Positions 8,892 to 17,161 of a stretch of DNA of 64,000 bases are shown in pieces. The stretch is from positions 124,001-188,000 of the forward strand of contig NZ_BMDW01000005.1 of the NCBI RefSeq assembly GCF_014636175.1. Direction: 5' to 3'. The translations under genes and the position numbers were made by a program. Source of the stretch: Sphingomonas psychrolutea. Its GTDB lineage: Bacteria > Pseudomonadota > Alphaproteobacteria > Sphingomonadales > Sphingomonadaceae. The notes under the pieces were generated by a model that saw only the letters and a list, made by a program, of their open reading frames with translations, was not told the DNA's origin and did not search any database. How positions within the stretch are numbered: the first letter of the stretch is position 1; each line of letters begins with the position of its first letter.

Positions 8892-9989
8892 ATGATGGCG
8901 CACTGGTTTCCCAAGACTCGCACCGGCGCTCGACTCGCTGCGATGGTGGTGGCGGCGCTCCTGTTACCGTCGTGTTCGCAGCCCGCAGGCGCGCCCAAGG
9001 GGCGCACCGAGTTCAAGATCGGCTGGTCGATTTATGCCGGGTGGATGCCCTGGCCCTATGCGCAGCAAGCCGGGATCGTGAAGAAGTGGGCCGACAAATA
9101 CGGGCTCAAAATCGAGATCATACAAGTCAACGACTATGTCGAATCGGTCAATCAATACACCGCGGGCAAGCTCGACGGTGTGACGGTCACCAATATGGAC
9201 GCGCTCACTATTCCCGCGGCGGGCGGCAAGGACACCAGTGCGGTGATCATCGGCGATTATTCCAACGGAAATGACGGCGTTGTTTTGAAGAACGCGGCGT
9301 CGCTTGCGGACATTAAGGGCCGAACGGTCAATCTGGTCGAGCTGTCGGTGTCGCACTATCTGCTCGCGCGCGGTCTGGAGACGGTCAAACTCGGTTTGAA
9401 GGACGTGAAGACGGTCAACACCGCGGATGCCGATATCGTCGGGGCCTTCGCTGCACCGATCGTCACGGCGGCGGTCGCCTGGAACCCGCAGCTCAACGAA
9501 ATGAAGAAGGCGCCCGGCGCGGTGCTGGCGTTCGATTCATCGAAGATTCCCGGCGAAATCCTCGATCTGCTCGTGGTCGACAAGGCAACGCTCGCGGCCA
9601 ATCCCAATCTCGGCAAGGCGCTTGCGGGGATTTGGTACGAGACGATTACGCTAATGCAGCAGCAGGATGCCGCCGGAAAAGCCGCGCGTGCCGCAATGGC
9701 GAAACTGGCGGGGTCGACCGCCGCCTCGTTCGACGCGCAGCTCTCCACAACACATCTCTATGCGACGCCAAAGGAAGGCGTTGCCGCCGCCGCCGACCCC
9801 GCGCTGATCACGACCATGACGCGCGTGCGCGATTTCAGCTTCTCCAAGGGCTTATTCGGTCCGGGCGCGAAATCGCCCGATGCGATCGGCATGTCCTTCC
9901 CGGCGGGCAAGACGCTGGGCCAGGCGGGCAATGTGAAGTTGCGCTTCGACCCGACCTTCATGCAGCTCGCTGCCGACGGCAAGCTGTAG
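8892..9989 (+). CDS. ABC transporter substrate-binding lipoprotein (urea-carboxylase-associated type)
   Basis: I start this gene at the ATG at 8892, which has GGAG 5 bases upstream; the frame is open to 8853. The product is 365 aa. A lipoprotein signal ends LLLPSC, so the protein should be anchored through cysteine in the periplasm. The fold matches the NMT1/SsuA-like group, with the GWSIYAGWMPWPYAQQAG start typical of binding proteins beside urea/guanidine carboxylases. By context it probably captures guanidine or a related small nitrogen compound. It is the first gene of the run reaching 18930. Confidence 0.9.
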   Translation: MMAHWFPKTRTGARLAAMVVAALLLPSCSQPAGAPKGRTEFKIGWSIYAGWMPWPYAQQAGIVKKWADKYGLKIEIIQVNDYVESVNQYTAGKLDGVTVTNMDALTIPAAGGKDTSAVIIGDYSNGNDGVVLKNAASLADIKGRTVNLVELSVSHYLLARGLETVKLGLKDVKTVNTADADIVGAFAAPIVTAAVAWNPQLNEMKKAPGAVLAFDSSKIPGEILDLLVVDKATLAANPNLGKALAGIWYETITLMQQQDAAGKAARAAMAKLAGSTAASFDAQLSTTHLYATPKEGVAAAADPALITTMTRVRDFSFSKGLFGPGAKSPDAIGMSFPAGKTLGQAGNVKLRFDPTFMQLAADGKL

Positions 9990-10002
9990 GACGGGCCGCA
10001 GC

Positions 10003-10815
10003 GTGCGACTGGTCAACATCCGGCCAACGCGGCGCACGACGGCGCTGCTGGGCGCGGCACCGCTGATCCTGCTGGTCCTCGCCTATCTGGTGGCGTCGGC
10101 GAGTCGCCACGCCTTCAATCCAGCCGACAAGATCCTGCCGACGCCGGGCGCGATGATCGCCGCGATGCGGGCGCTGGTCATCGAACCCGATGTCATGACG
10201 GGCGAGCGCCTGTTCTGGTCTGACACCTTTGCCAGCCTCGAGCGGCTCGGGCTGGGGCTGGCGATCTCGACACTGTGGGCGCTGATCGCGGGACTGATTT
10301 TGGGGCTGATCCCGCTCATGCGCGCGACCTTTGGGGCCTTGGTGACGACGGTCGCGGTGATCCCGCCGATCGCGCTGTTGCCAATCCTGTTCATCGTCTT
10401 CGGCCTTGGCGAATCCGCCAAGGTTGCGTTGATTGTCATCGGCATCCTGCCGCTGATGATCCGCGATATCGCCGCGTATGTGGAATCGCTCCCGCCGGAA
10501 CAGATGATCAAGGCGCAGACCTTGGGCGCGAGCAGCTGGCAACTCGCGCTGCGCGTGGCCCTGCCGCAAGTCATGCCGCGCTTGATCCACGCGGTGCGCT
10601 TGTCGCTGGGCCCCGCCTGGGTGTTCCTGATCTCGGCCGAGGCGATCGCCTCGGATGTCGGGCTCGGTTACCGCATCTTCCTGGTCCGGCGCTATCTGTC
10701 GATGGAGATCATCCTGCCCTATGTGGCGTGGATTGCCTTGCTCGCGATCGCCATGGACTGGGTGCTGCGGCAGATCAGTCAGCGCGGGTTCGCCTGGGCG
10801 CACGGCGCGCGATGA
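10003..10815 (+). CDS. ABC transporter permease
   Basis: This is a 270-aa inner-membrane permease of the SsuC/TauC/NrtB type (BPD_transp_1), with about six hydrophobic segments. The ATPase-docking loop is visible as AQTLGASSWQLALRVALPQVMPRL, a variant of the EAA motif. It starts with GTG 13 bases after the binding-protein stop and ends with ATGA overlap into the ATPase gene, so the three subunits are one transcription and translation unit. It likely carries guanidine or a related substrate. Confidence 0.9.
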   Translation: MRLVNIRPTRRTTALLGAAPLILLVLAYLVASASRHAFNPADKILPTPGAMIAAMRALVIEPDVMTGERLFWSDTFASLERLGLGLAISTLWALIAGLILGLIPLMRATFGALVTTVAVIPPIALLPILFIVFGLGESAKVALIVIGILPLMIRDIAAYVESLPPEQMIKAQTLGASSWQLALRVALPQVMPRLIHAVRLSLGPAWVFLISAEAIASDVGLGYRIFLVRRYLSMEIILPYVAWIALLAIAMDWVLRQISQRGFAWAHGAR

Positions 10816-11594
10816 CGGCGATGATCTCCCTCCGCAACATCTGGGTCGAATATGGCGACAAGATTGTGCTGGAACGCGTCAATCTCGACATCGCCGAGCG
10901 GTCGTTCGTGTCGATCGTCGGACCGTCGGGCGCAGGCAAGAGCACGCTGCTGCGCCTGTTGTTGGGGCAGGAAGCGCCCAGCCGCGGCCAGATCCTGCTC
11001 GACGGCGTCCCGCTCAAGCCGGAATGCGGCCCCGACCGGGGCGTCGTGTTCCAGCGCTATTCCGTGTTTCCGCACCTCGATGCGCGACACAATGTGCTGT
11101 TCGGGCTGGAATGCGCGGCGGCACCGCTGACCGGGCGCTTGTTCGGTGCCGCGCGTCGGGCCGCGCTCGAAGAAGCCGACGCGATGCTGGCGGCTGTCGG
11201 CCTGGGCGACAACGGCCATGTCTTTCCCGCGCAAATGTCCGGCGGGATGCAGCAACGCCTTGCGATCGCGCAGGCGCTGGTCAAGCGCCCGCGCATCCTG
11301 TTGCTCGACGAGCCGTTCGGCGCACTCGACCCCGGTATTCGCGGCGACATGCACCGCCTCATCACACGATTGTGGCGCGAACAGGCGCTCACCATCGCTA
11401 TGGTGACGCACGATATCGAGGAGGCGTTCGCGCTCGCGACGCGGGTGCTGACGCTCGACAAGCGGCGGCACGATCCGCACGCGCCGCACCGCTTCGGGGC
11501 CACTGCGGTCTATGATCTCGTGCTTGATCGTCGCGTGAAAGCCGAGATTGAGGCGATCAGAAGTATTACGATCGACGAGAATGATAATAACTGA
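10812..11594 (+). CDS. ABC transporter ATP-binding protein
   Basis: The start is the ATG at 10812, in ATGA overlap with the permease stop. Its frame is open far upstream, but that part only shadows the permease. The product is 260 aa. Walker A is GPSGAGKSTLLRL, the Q-loop lies in VVFQRYSVFPHL, the signature is MSGGMQQRLAIAQAL, Walker B is RILLLDEPFGALDP, and the switch His lies in VTHDIEEAF. It energises uptake by the permease at 10003. The C-terminal 40 residues go beyond the core and resemble those of other urea-carboxylase-linked ATPases. Confidence 0.93.
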   Translation: MTAMISLRNIWVEYGDKIVLERVNLDIAERSFVSIVGPSGAGKSTLLRLLLGQEAPSRGQILLDGVPLKPECGPDRGVVFQRYSVFPHLDARHNVLFGLECAAAPLTGRLFGAARRAALEEADAMLAAVGLGDNGHVFPAQMSGGMQQRLAIAQALVKRPRILLLDEPFGALDPGIRGDMHRLITRLWREQALTIAMVTHDIEEAFALATRVLTLDKRRHDPHAPHRFGATAVYDLVLDRRVKAEIEAIRSITIDENDNN

Positions 11595-11606
11595 GACGGG
11601 TGTCGC

Positions 11607-12092
11607 ATGAGTGAAGATTCTGCTTTGAAGGGCCTTTCCCGATTGAGCATGAGCTTGCCGACGGAGCTATACCGTCAGCTCGACGTCATGGTGCAGGAGC
11701 GTGGCTTGCCGTCGCGGTCGCAGATGATCGCCGAGCTGATCCGCCACGAGCTTGCCGACCATGGCGAGGTGGAGCATCCCGACGCGCTGCTCGCCGGGAC
11801 GATCACGCTGGTCTATCGCTCGAACATGGGGCGGGTGCGCGAATTGCTCGCGCAGACCCAGCATGAATATCTGAAAGAGGTCATTTCCGCTCAGCACGTT
11901 TTCCTCGAGGACGAGCAATCGCTTGAAGTGTTGTTGGTGCAGGGACCGGCGGCCCGGCTGCGCGATCTGTGCGATGCGTTGCGCAAGGTGCGCGGCGTTC
12001 AGCAATTGCGGCTGTTCACCACCACCGCGCTGCTGCCGCCGCTCCACGAGCAAGTCAGCTTCAAAAGTGCCAAGTCAAGAAAGGCCGCATGA
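11607..12092 (+). CDS. NikR-like ribbon-helix-helix regulator with altered metal site
   Basis: This 161-aa protein has an N-terminal CopG/NikR ribbon-helix-helix (about residues 10-52) and a C-terminal ACT-like domain (about 65-140), the NikR layout. Aligned without gaps to E. coli NikR as I remember it, H86 matches ligand H76 and H97 matches H87. The other two nickel ligands are replaced: F99 for H89 and S105 for C95. It therefore probably does not sense nickel through the classical square-planar site and may respond to another ligand. It lies between the transporter ATPase and the deiminase genes, and its stop overlaps the next start (ATGA). It is the obvious candidate regulator of this operon. 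Confidence 0.85.
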   Translation: MSEDSALKGLSRLSMSLPTELYRQLDVMVQERGLPSRSQMIAELIRHELADHGEVEHPDALLAGTITLVYRSNMGRVRELLAQTQHEYLKEVISAQHVFLEDEQSLEVLLVQGPAARLRDLCDALRKVRGVQQLRLFTTTALLPPLHEQVSFKSAKSRKAA

Positions 12093-12910
12093 TGGTTGCG
12101 CTGAACGATCCGCTCGCCGCGCGCGCCCATGCGCGCGCGATGGAAGGCGACGTCGCCGATGCGATGCCGATCCTGCCGCCGGTCGCCGACGATGTGCCGG
12201 CCGGGGTCATGCCCGAGGATGTGCTGTGGGAGGAACGGATCGCGGGCGGCGGCTATGCCTCGCGTCGGCTGAGCCGCGGATCGCGACTGCGCCTGATCGA
12301 TCTGGACGGCGATGCCTGCGCGTCGATCCAGCTGTTCAACGCCGAGCTACCGACCGAGCGGCTCAACGTTGCCGATACGGTCAAGATTCAATGGAACGCC
12401 TATCTCGGCACGGGCAAGCTGTTGCTGTCCGACATGGGCCGCGTGATGATGAGCATCGTCAGCGACGATGCGGAGACGCACGACGCGTTTTGCGGTGCGT
12501 CCAACGCGGCATCGAATGCGCGGACGTATGGCGATGGCAGCAATTCGGGCGCGTTTCCCAATGCGCGTGATCGGCTGGTGCTCGGGGCGGCGAAACACGG
12601 TCTGGGCCGTCGCGACGTCCACCCCAGTATCACCCTGTTCAAGGGCGTCACGATCGCGGCGGACGGTGCCACCGTGCCCGTGCTCGGGCCGTTCGCACCG
12701 GCGCGCGCCGTCACGCTGCGCGCCGAGATGGACGTGATCGTGGTCATCGCCAACTGCCCGCACGTCCTCGACACCCGCCCGTGGAGCGTGACGCCGCTGC
12801 GCGCGACCGCGTGGCGCGGCGCGATGGCCGATGCGCAGGATCCGATCCGCAACGCGACGCCGGAGGGACGCCGCGCCTTTCTCAACGTCGATGATTATTG
12901 CCGCCGCTAG
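12089..12910 (+). CDS. Urea-carboxylase-associated protein 1 (DUF1989), probable carboxyguanidine deiminase subunit
   Basis: This 273-aa DUF1989 protein starts at the ATG overlapping the regulator stop, with AAGAAAGG upstream. The frame reaches back to 11969, but that part is a shadow. Family hallmarks are DLDGDACASIQLFNA, NVADTVKIQW, LLSDMGRVMMSI, THDAFCGASN and AEMDVIVVIANCPH. Proteins annotated UAAP1/UAAP2 were shown elsewhere to be the two subunits of carboxyguanidine deiminase (CgdAB). That enzyme turns carboxyguanidine into allophanate plus ammonia. I cannot say which of the two genes is cgdA. It is the longer paralogue of the next gene, and the order UAAP1-UAAP2-carboxylase-allophanate hydrolase is the usual one. 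Confidence 0.9.
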   Translation: MMVALNDPLAARAHARAMEGDVADAMPILPPVADDVPAGVMPEDVLWEERIAGGGYASRRLSRGSRLRLIDLDGDACASIQLFNAELPTERLNVADTVKIQWNAYLGTGKLLLSDMGRVMMSIVSDDAETHDAFCGASNAASNARTYGDGSNSGAFPNARDRLVLGAAKHGLGRRDVHPSITLFKGVTIAADGATVPVLGPFAPARAVTLRAEMDVIVVIANCPHVLDTRPWSVTPLRATAWRGAMADAQDPIRNATPEGRRAFLNVDDYCRR

Positions 12911-12920
12911 GAGCTGGAAC

Positions 12921-13553
12921 TTGGGCGATCTCTCTCTCGAAGGCTTGAGCGGCGCGGTGCTGCATGACGAAATCGTCGCCGCGCGCGCGCCGTGGTTGCA
13001 CCGCGTGAATGCGGGCGAGTCGCTACGCATCGTCGATCTGGAAGGCAATCAGGCGGTCGATTTTCTGATCTATGCAGGGGCCGACGATACCGAGCGCTAC
13101 AGCGCGCAGGACACGATCGCGGCGCAAGCCAACATCTTTCTGCGCACCGGCAGCCAACTCCTGTCGAACGAAGGCCGGGTGATGATGACGATCACCGCGT
13201 CCGCAGTCGAATATCATGATACGATCGGCGGTGCCTGTTCCTGCGAGTCCAACAGTTTGCGCTATGGCCACCACACCAAGGCGCAGCATTCCTGTGTCGA
13301 TAATTTCCTCGACGCCAATGCACGTCATGGCCGTGGCAAGCGCGACATGGTGTCGAACATCAATTTCTTCATGAATGTGCCGGTCGAGGCGGACGGCGCG
13401 CTCGGCATCGTCGACGGGATTTCGGCACCCGGCCTGACGGTCGATCTCCGCGCCGAGATGGACGTGATCGTGGTCGTGTCGAACTGCCCGCAAATCAACA
13501 ATCCCTGCAACGGCTTCAACCCGACACCGGTCCGCATGATCGTCACGGCATGA
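12921..13553 (+). CDS. Urea-carboxylase-associated protein 2 (DUF1989), probable carboxyguanidine deiminase subunit
   Basis: TAGGAG at 12908-12913, with 7 bases to a TTG at 12921, decides the start and gives 210 aa (MGDLSLEGLSG). An ATG at 12891 is the alternative, overlapping the previous gene by 20 bases. DUF1989 features: DLEGNQAVDFLIY, LLSNEGRVMMTI, YHDTIGGACSCESNSLRYG, AEMDVIVVVSNCPQ and NPCNGFNPTPVRM. It keeps a C-x-C pair where UAAP1 has a single Cys. Its last bases overlap the carboxylase ATG. The role is the same as the preceding gene, with which it should form a hetero-oligomer. Confidence 0.9.
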   Translation: MGDLSLEGLSGAVLHDEIVAARAPWLHRVNAGESLRIVDLEGNQAVDFLIYAGADDTERYSAQDTIAAQANIFLRTGSQLLSNEGRVMMTITASAVEYHDTIGGACSCESNSLRYGHHTKAQHSCVDNFLDANARHGRGKRDMVSNINFFMNVPVEADGALGIVDGISAPGLTVDLRAEMDVIVVVSNCPQINNPCNGFNPTPVRMIVTA

Positions 13554-16500
13554 GGTTCGACACGGTCCTGATCGCCAATCGCGGTGCGATCGCCTGCCGG
13601 ATTATCCGCACGTTGCGCATAATGGGATTGCGATCGGTCGCGGTCTATTCGGACGCCGATGCCGGGTCGCTGCATGTGGCCGAGGCCGATCTCGCGATCC
13701 GGATCGGCGCGGGCCCGCCTGGCGAGAGCTATCTTAACGTCACCGCCATCCTGGCCGCCGCGCGCGACGGCGGGGCCGGAGCGATTCATCCGGGCTATGG
13801 CTTCCTTGCCGAAAATGCCGACTTTGCCGAGGCCTGCGCCGCGGCCGGGATCGTCTTCATCGGGCCGACGCCGGACAATATCCGCACCTTCGGCTTGAAG
13901 CACAGCGCGCGCGCGCTGGCGACCGCGCATGGCATTCCGCTGGCGCCCGGGACCGACTTGCTGGTCGATGTCGAGGCAGCATCGCAGGCGGCGACCGCGA
14001 TCGGCTTTCCGGTGATGCTGAAGGCGACGGCAGGCGGCGGCGGCATCGGCATGCGCATCTGTCGCGATGATGCCCAGCTACGCGAAGGATTTGCAGGCGT
14101 CGTGCGACAGGGCACGGCGAGCTTCGGCAATGCCGGCGTGTTCCTCGAACGCTATGTCGAGCGCGCACGACACATCGAAGTGCAGATTTTTGGCGATGGC
14201 GCGGGCCGCGTCGTCGCACTCGGCGAACGCGATTGCTCGCTCCAACGCCGCAACCAGAAGGTGGTCGAGGAAGCACCGGCGCCCAACCTGCCGGACGCGG
14301 CGCGCGCTGGCTTGATCGCCGCCGCCGTGCGACTGGGCGAAGCGGCGCGCTATCGCTCGGCCGGGACGGTCGAGTTTCTCTATGATGCGGCGCGCGACGA
14401 CTTTTTCTTCCTAGAGGTCAATACGCGGCTCCAGGTTGAACATGGCGTCACCGAAGAGGTGATGGGGATCGACCTGGTCGCATGGATGATCCAGGCGGCG
14501 GCGGGCGACCTATCCTTCCTCGATACCGCTCCGCAGACGCCGATCGGGGCATCGATCCAGGTGCGGCTCTATGCCGAAGACCCGGCGCTCGACTATCGTC
14601 CGACATCGGGCGTGCTGACCGAGGCCGCCTTCCCGCCCGACGCACGCGTCGAGACCTGGGTTGCCAGCGGGGTCGAGGTAAGCAGCTTCTACGATCCGAT
14701 GCTCGCCAAGCTGATCGTGACCGCGCCGGATCGCGCCGCCGCCGTGCTCGCGATGCAAGCGGCGCTCGACGACACGCGCATTTCGGGTATCGAGACCAAT
14801 CTGCGCTGGCTGCGCGACGTCGTGCGCACGCCGGCGTTTGTGTCCGGACAGGTATCGACGCGCGCGCTGGAAGCGGTCGTGTACCGCCCGCGCAGTATCC
14901 GCGTGCTGTCAGGTGGCACGGCCACCAGCGTGCAGGATTATCCGGGGCGCGAAGGCTATTGGGCGATCGGCGTGCCACCATCAGGGCCGATGGATGCGCT
15001 GTCGTTCCGGCTTGGCAACCGTTTGCTCGGCAATGATGAGGGGCTGGCCGGGCTGGAGATCACCGCGACCGGGCCGTCGCTGCTGTTCAATACCGATGCG
15101 ATGATCTGCCTGACCGGTGCCGATTTCGGGGCGACGCTCGATGGCGTCGCGGTGACGCGCGGCGTTGCGGTCGTGGTCGGCGCGGGGCAGACGCTGGCGC
15201 TGGGGCGCGTGCGGCATGGCGGCGTGCGCGGCTATCTGCTGGTGGCGGGCGGGCTCGACATACCGGCCTATCTCGGCAGCCGCAGCACCTTCGATCTCGG
15301 CGAATTTGGCGGGCACGCCGCGCGGCGGCTGGTGGCGGGCGATACGCTGCATCTCGGCGACGCGCCGACCGCGACTCCGCTATCCACTGCGGACGCGCCC
15401 GCGATCGGGACCGAATGGACCGTGCGCGTGCTTTACGGCCCGCACGGTGCGCCCGATTTCTTCACACCCGACGATATCGCGACCTTCGCCGCGTCGGTGT
15501 GGAAGGTCCATTACAATTCGAACCGGACCGGGGTTCGCCTGATCGGTCCCAAGCCGCATTGGGCGCGGCAGGATGGCGGCGAGGCGGGGCTGCATCCCTC
15601 GAACATCCACGACAATCCCTATGCGATCGGCGCGATCGATTTTACCGGCGACATGCCGATCATCCTTGGTCCCGACGGGCCGTCGCTCGGCGGCTTTGTC
15701 TGTCCGTTCGTGGTGATCGCGGCGGACCTGTGGAAGATCGGCCAGCTTGGCGCCGGCGACAGTGTGCGCTTCGGCGTCGTCACCGCAGCGGCAGCCGCGA
15801 CCGCTGCGGCGCTGCAAACGGCTTGGCTGGCCGGCGCGGCCCCGCAGGCCGAAGCCGAGATCGTCGCATGCGTGGACGTTGCTGGGCTCTCACCCATTCT
15901 GGCCGATCTGCCCGCCGCAGATGGGCGACCGCGCGCGGTGTATCGGCAGCAGGGCGACCGCAACATTCTGGTCGAATATGGCCCGATCGTGCTCGACCTC
16001 GAACTGCGCATCCGCATCCATGCGCTGATGATCGAGCTGGAGCGAATGGCGCTGCCGGGCGTCATCGACATCGTCCCCGGCATCCGCTCGCTGCAATTGC
16101 ATTTCGACGGTGTCGCGCTCGACCAAGCGGCGGCGCTCGCTGCGCTGGTCGCGGCCGAGGAGCGGCTCGGCGGGCTCGACGATTTCACCATTCCTTCGCG
16201 GATCATCCACTTGCCGCTCAGCTGGAAAGATCCCGCGATCTACGAGACGATCGCCAAATATGAGGAAGCGGTGCGCGACGACGCGCCGTGGTGCCCCGAC
16301 AATATCGAGTTTATCCGGCGCATCAACGGCCTCACCGATGTCGACGCGGTCGAGCGGATCGTGTTCGACGCGACCTATCTCGTCATGGGGCTGGGCGACG
16401 TCTATCTCGGCGCGCCGGTTGCCACCCCGATCGATCCGCGCCACCGGCTCGTCACCACCAAATACAATCCAGCGCGGACGTGGACCCCGCCCAATGTCGT

Positions 16501-17161
16501 CGGCATCGGCGGCGCGTATATGTGTATCTATGGCATGGAAGGGCCGGGCGGCTACCAACTGTTCGGGCGCACCATTCAGGTATGGAACACGCACCGCCAG
16601 ACCGACGCGTTCATCGACGGAAAGCCGTGGCTGCTGCGCTTTTTCGACCAGATCCGCTTCTTCCCGGTCAGTCATGACGAGCTGGTCGCATGGCGGCGCG
16701 ATTTTCCGCTGGGGCGGCGCGCGATTGCGGTGGAGGAGACCGAATTCCGGCTGGCCGATTACCGTGCCTTCCTCGCCGACAATGCGGCGGGGATCGACGC
16801 GTTCCGCGAGCAACGGCAGGCGGCGTTCGATGACGAGCGGGCGGACTGGGCGCGGCGCGGCGAGTTCGACCGGGTCGCCGCACTGACCGAAAGCGGTACC
16901 GATCTGGCGCAGGAAACGACGATCGAGCTGCCCGCCGGGACCGAGTGCGTCGAGGCGCCCTTTGGCGGGGTGATCTGGAAGCTGCTGGTCGCGCCGGGCG
17001 ACCGCGTCGCGGCGGGTGACAGCCTCGCGGTGATCGAAGCGATGAAGATGGAGTTTCCCGTCGAAGCGCCGTGCGCAGGCACGATCGAAGCCGCTTATGT
17101 CGCCGAGCGCCAGTCGATCCAGCCCGGCGCGCCGATGTTCGCCTTCAAGCGGGCTCCGTGA
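13550..17161 (+). CDS. uca: Biotin-dependent urea/guanidine carboxylase
   Basis: This 1203-aa multifunctional enzyme starts at the ATG overlapping the UAAP2 stop. Residues 1-450 are biotin carboxylase (VLIANRGAIACRI, ATP-grasp loop KATAGGGGIGMRI, EVNTRLQVEHGVTEE). About 450-1100 is the carboxyltransferase part, built of KipA- and KipI-like modules (VQDYPGREGYWAIGVPPSGPMD, GGYQLFGRTIQVW). The C-terminus is a biotin-carrier domain with EAMKME and biotinylation site K1166. It is full length for the family. Older annotation calls it urea carboxylase. Enzymes linked to CgdAB prefer guanidine, so guanidine carboxylase is the better guess. No allophanate hydrolase is fused, unlike yeast urea amidolyase; that is the next gene. 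Confidence 0.95.
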   Translation: MRFDTVLIANRGAIACRIIRTLRIMGLRSVAVYSDADAGSLHVAEADLAIRIGAGPPGESYLNVTAILAAARDGGAGAIHPGYGFLAENADFAEACAAAGIVFIGPTPDNIRTFGLKHSARALATAHGIPLAPGTDLLVDVEAASQAATAIGFPVMLKATAGGGGIGMRICRDDAQLREGFAGVVRQGTASFGNAGVFLERYVERARHIEVQIFGDGAGRVVALGERDCSLQRRNQKVVEEAPAPNLPDAARAGLIAAAVRLGEAARYRSAGTVEFLYDAARDDFFFLEVNTRLQVEHGVTEEVMGIDLVAWMIQAAAGDLSFLDTAPQTPIGASIQVRLYAEDPALDYRPTSGVLTEAAFPPDARVETWVASGVEVSSFYDPMLAKLIVTAPDRAAAVLAMQAALDDTRISGIETNLRWLRDVVRTPAFVSGQVSTRALEAVVYRPRSIRVLSGGTATSVQDYPGREGYWAIGVPPSGPMDALSFRLGNRLLGNDEGLAGLEITATGPSLLFNTDAMICLTGADFGATLDGVAVTRGVAVVVGAGQTLALGRVRHGGVRGYLLVAGGLDIPAYLGSRSTFDLGEFGGHAARRLVAGDTLHLGDAPTATPLSTADAPAIGTEWTVRVLYGPHGAPDFFTPDDIATFAASVWKVHYNSNRTGVRLIGPKPHWARQDGGEAGLHPSNIHDNPYAIGAIDFTGDMPIILGPDGPSLGGFVCPFVVIAADLWKIGQLGAGDSVRFGVVTAAAAATAAALQTAWLAGAAPQAEAEIVACVDVAGLSPILADLPAADGRPRAVYRQQGDRNILVEYGPIVLDLELRIRIHALMIELERMALPGVIDIVPGIRSLQLHFDGVALDQAAALAALVAAEERLGGLDDFTIPSRIIHLPLSWKDPAIYETIAKYEEAVRDDAPWCPDNIEFIRRINGLTDVDAVERIVFDATYLVMGLGDVYLGAPVATPIDPRHRLVTTKYNPARTWTPPNVVGIGGAYMCIYGMEGPGGYQLFGRTIQVWNTHRQTDAFIDGKPWLLRFFDQIRFFPVSHDELVAWRRDFPLGRRAIAVEETEFRLADYRAFLADNAAGIDAFREQRQAAFDDERADWARRGEFDRVAALTESGTDLAQETTIELPAGTECVEAPFGGVIWKLLVAPGDRVAAGDSLAVIEAMKMEFPVEAPCAGTIEAAYVAERQSIQPGAPMFAFKRAP

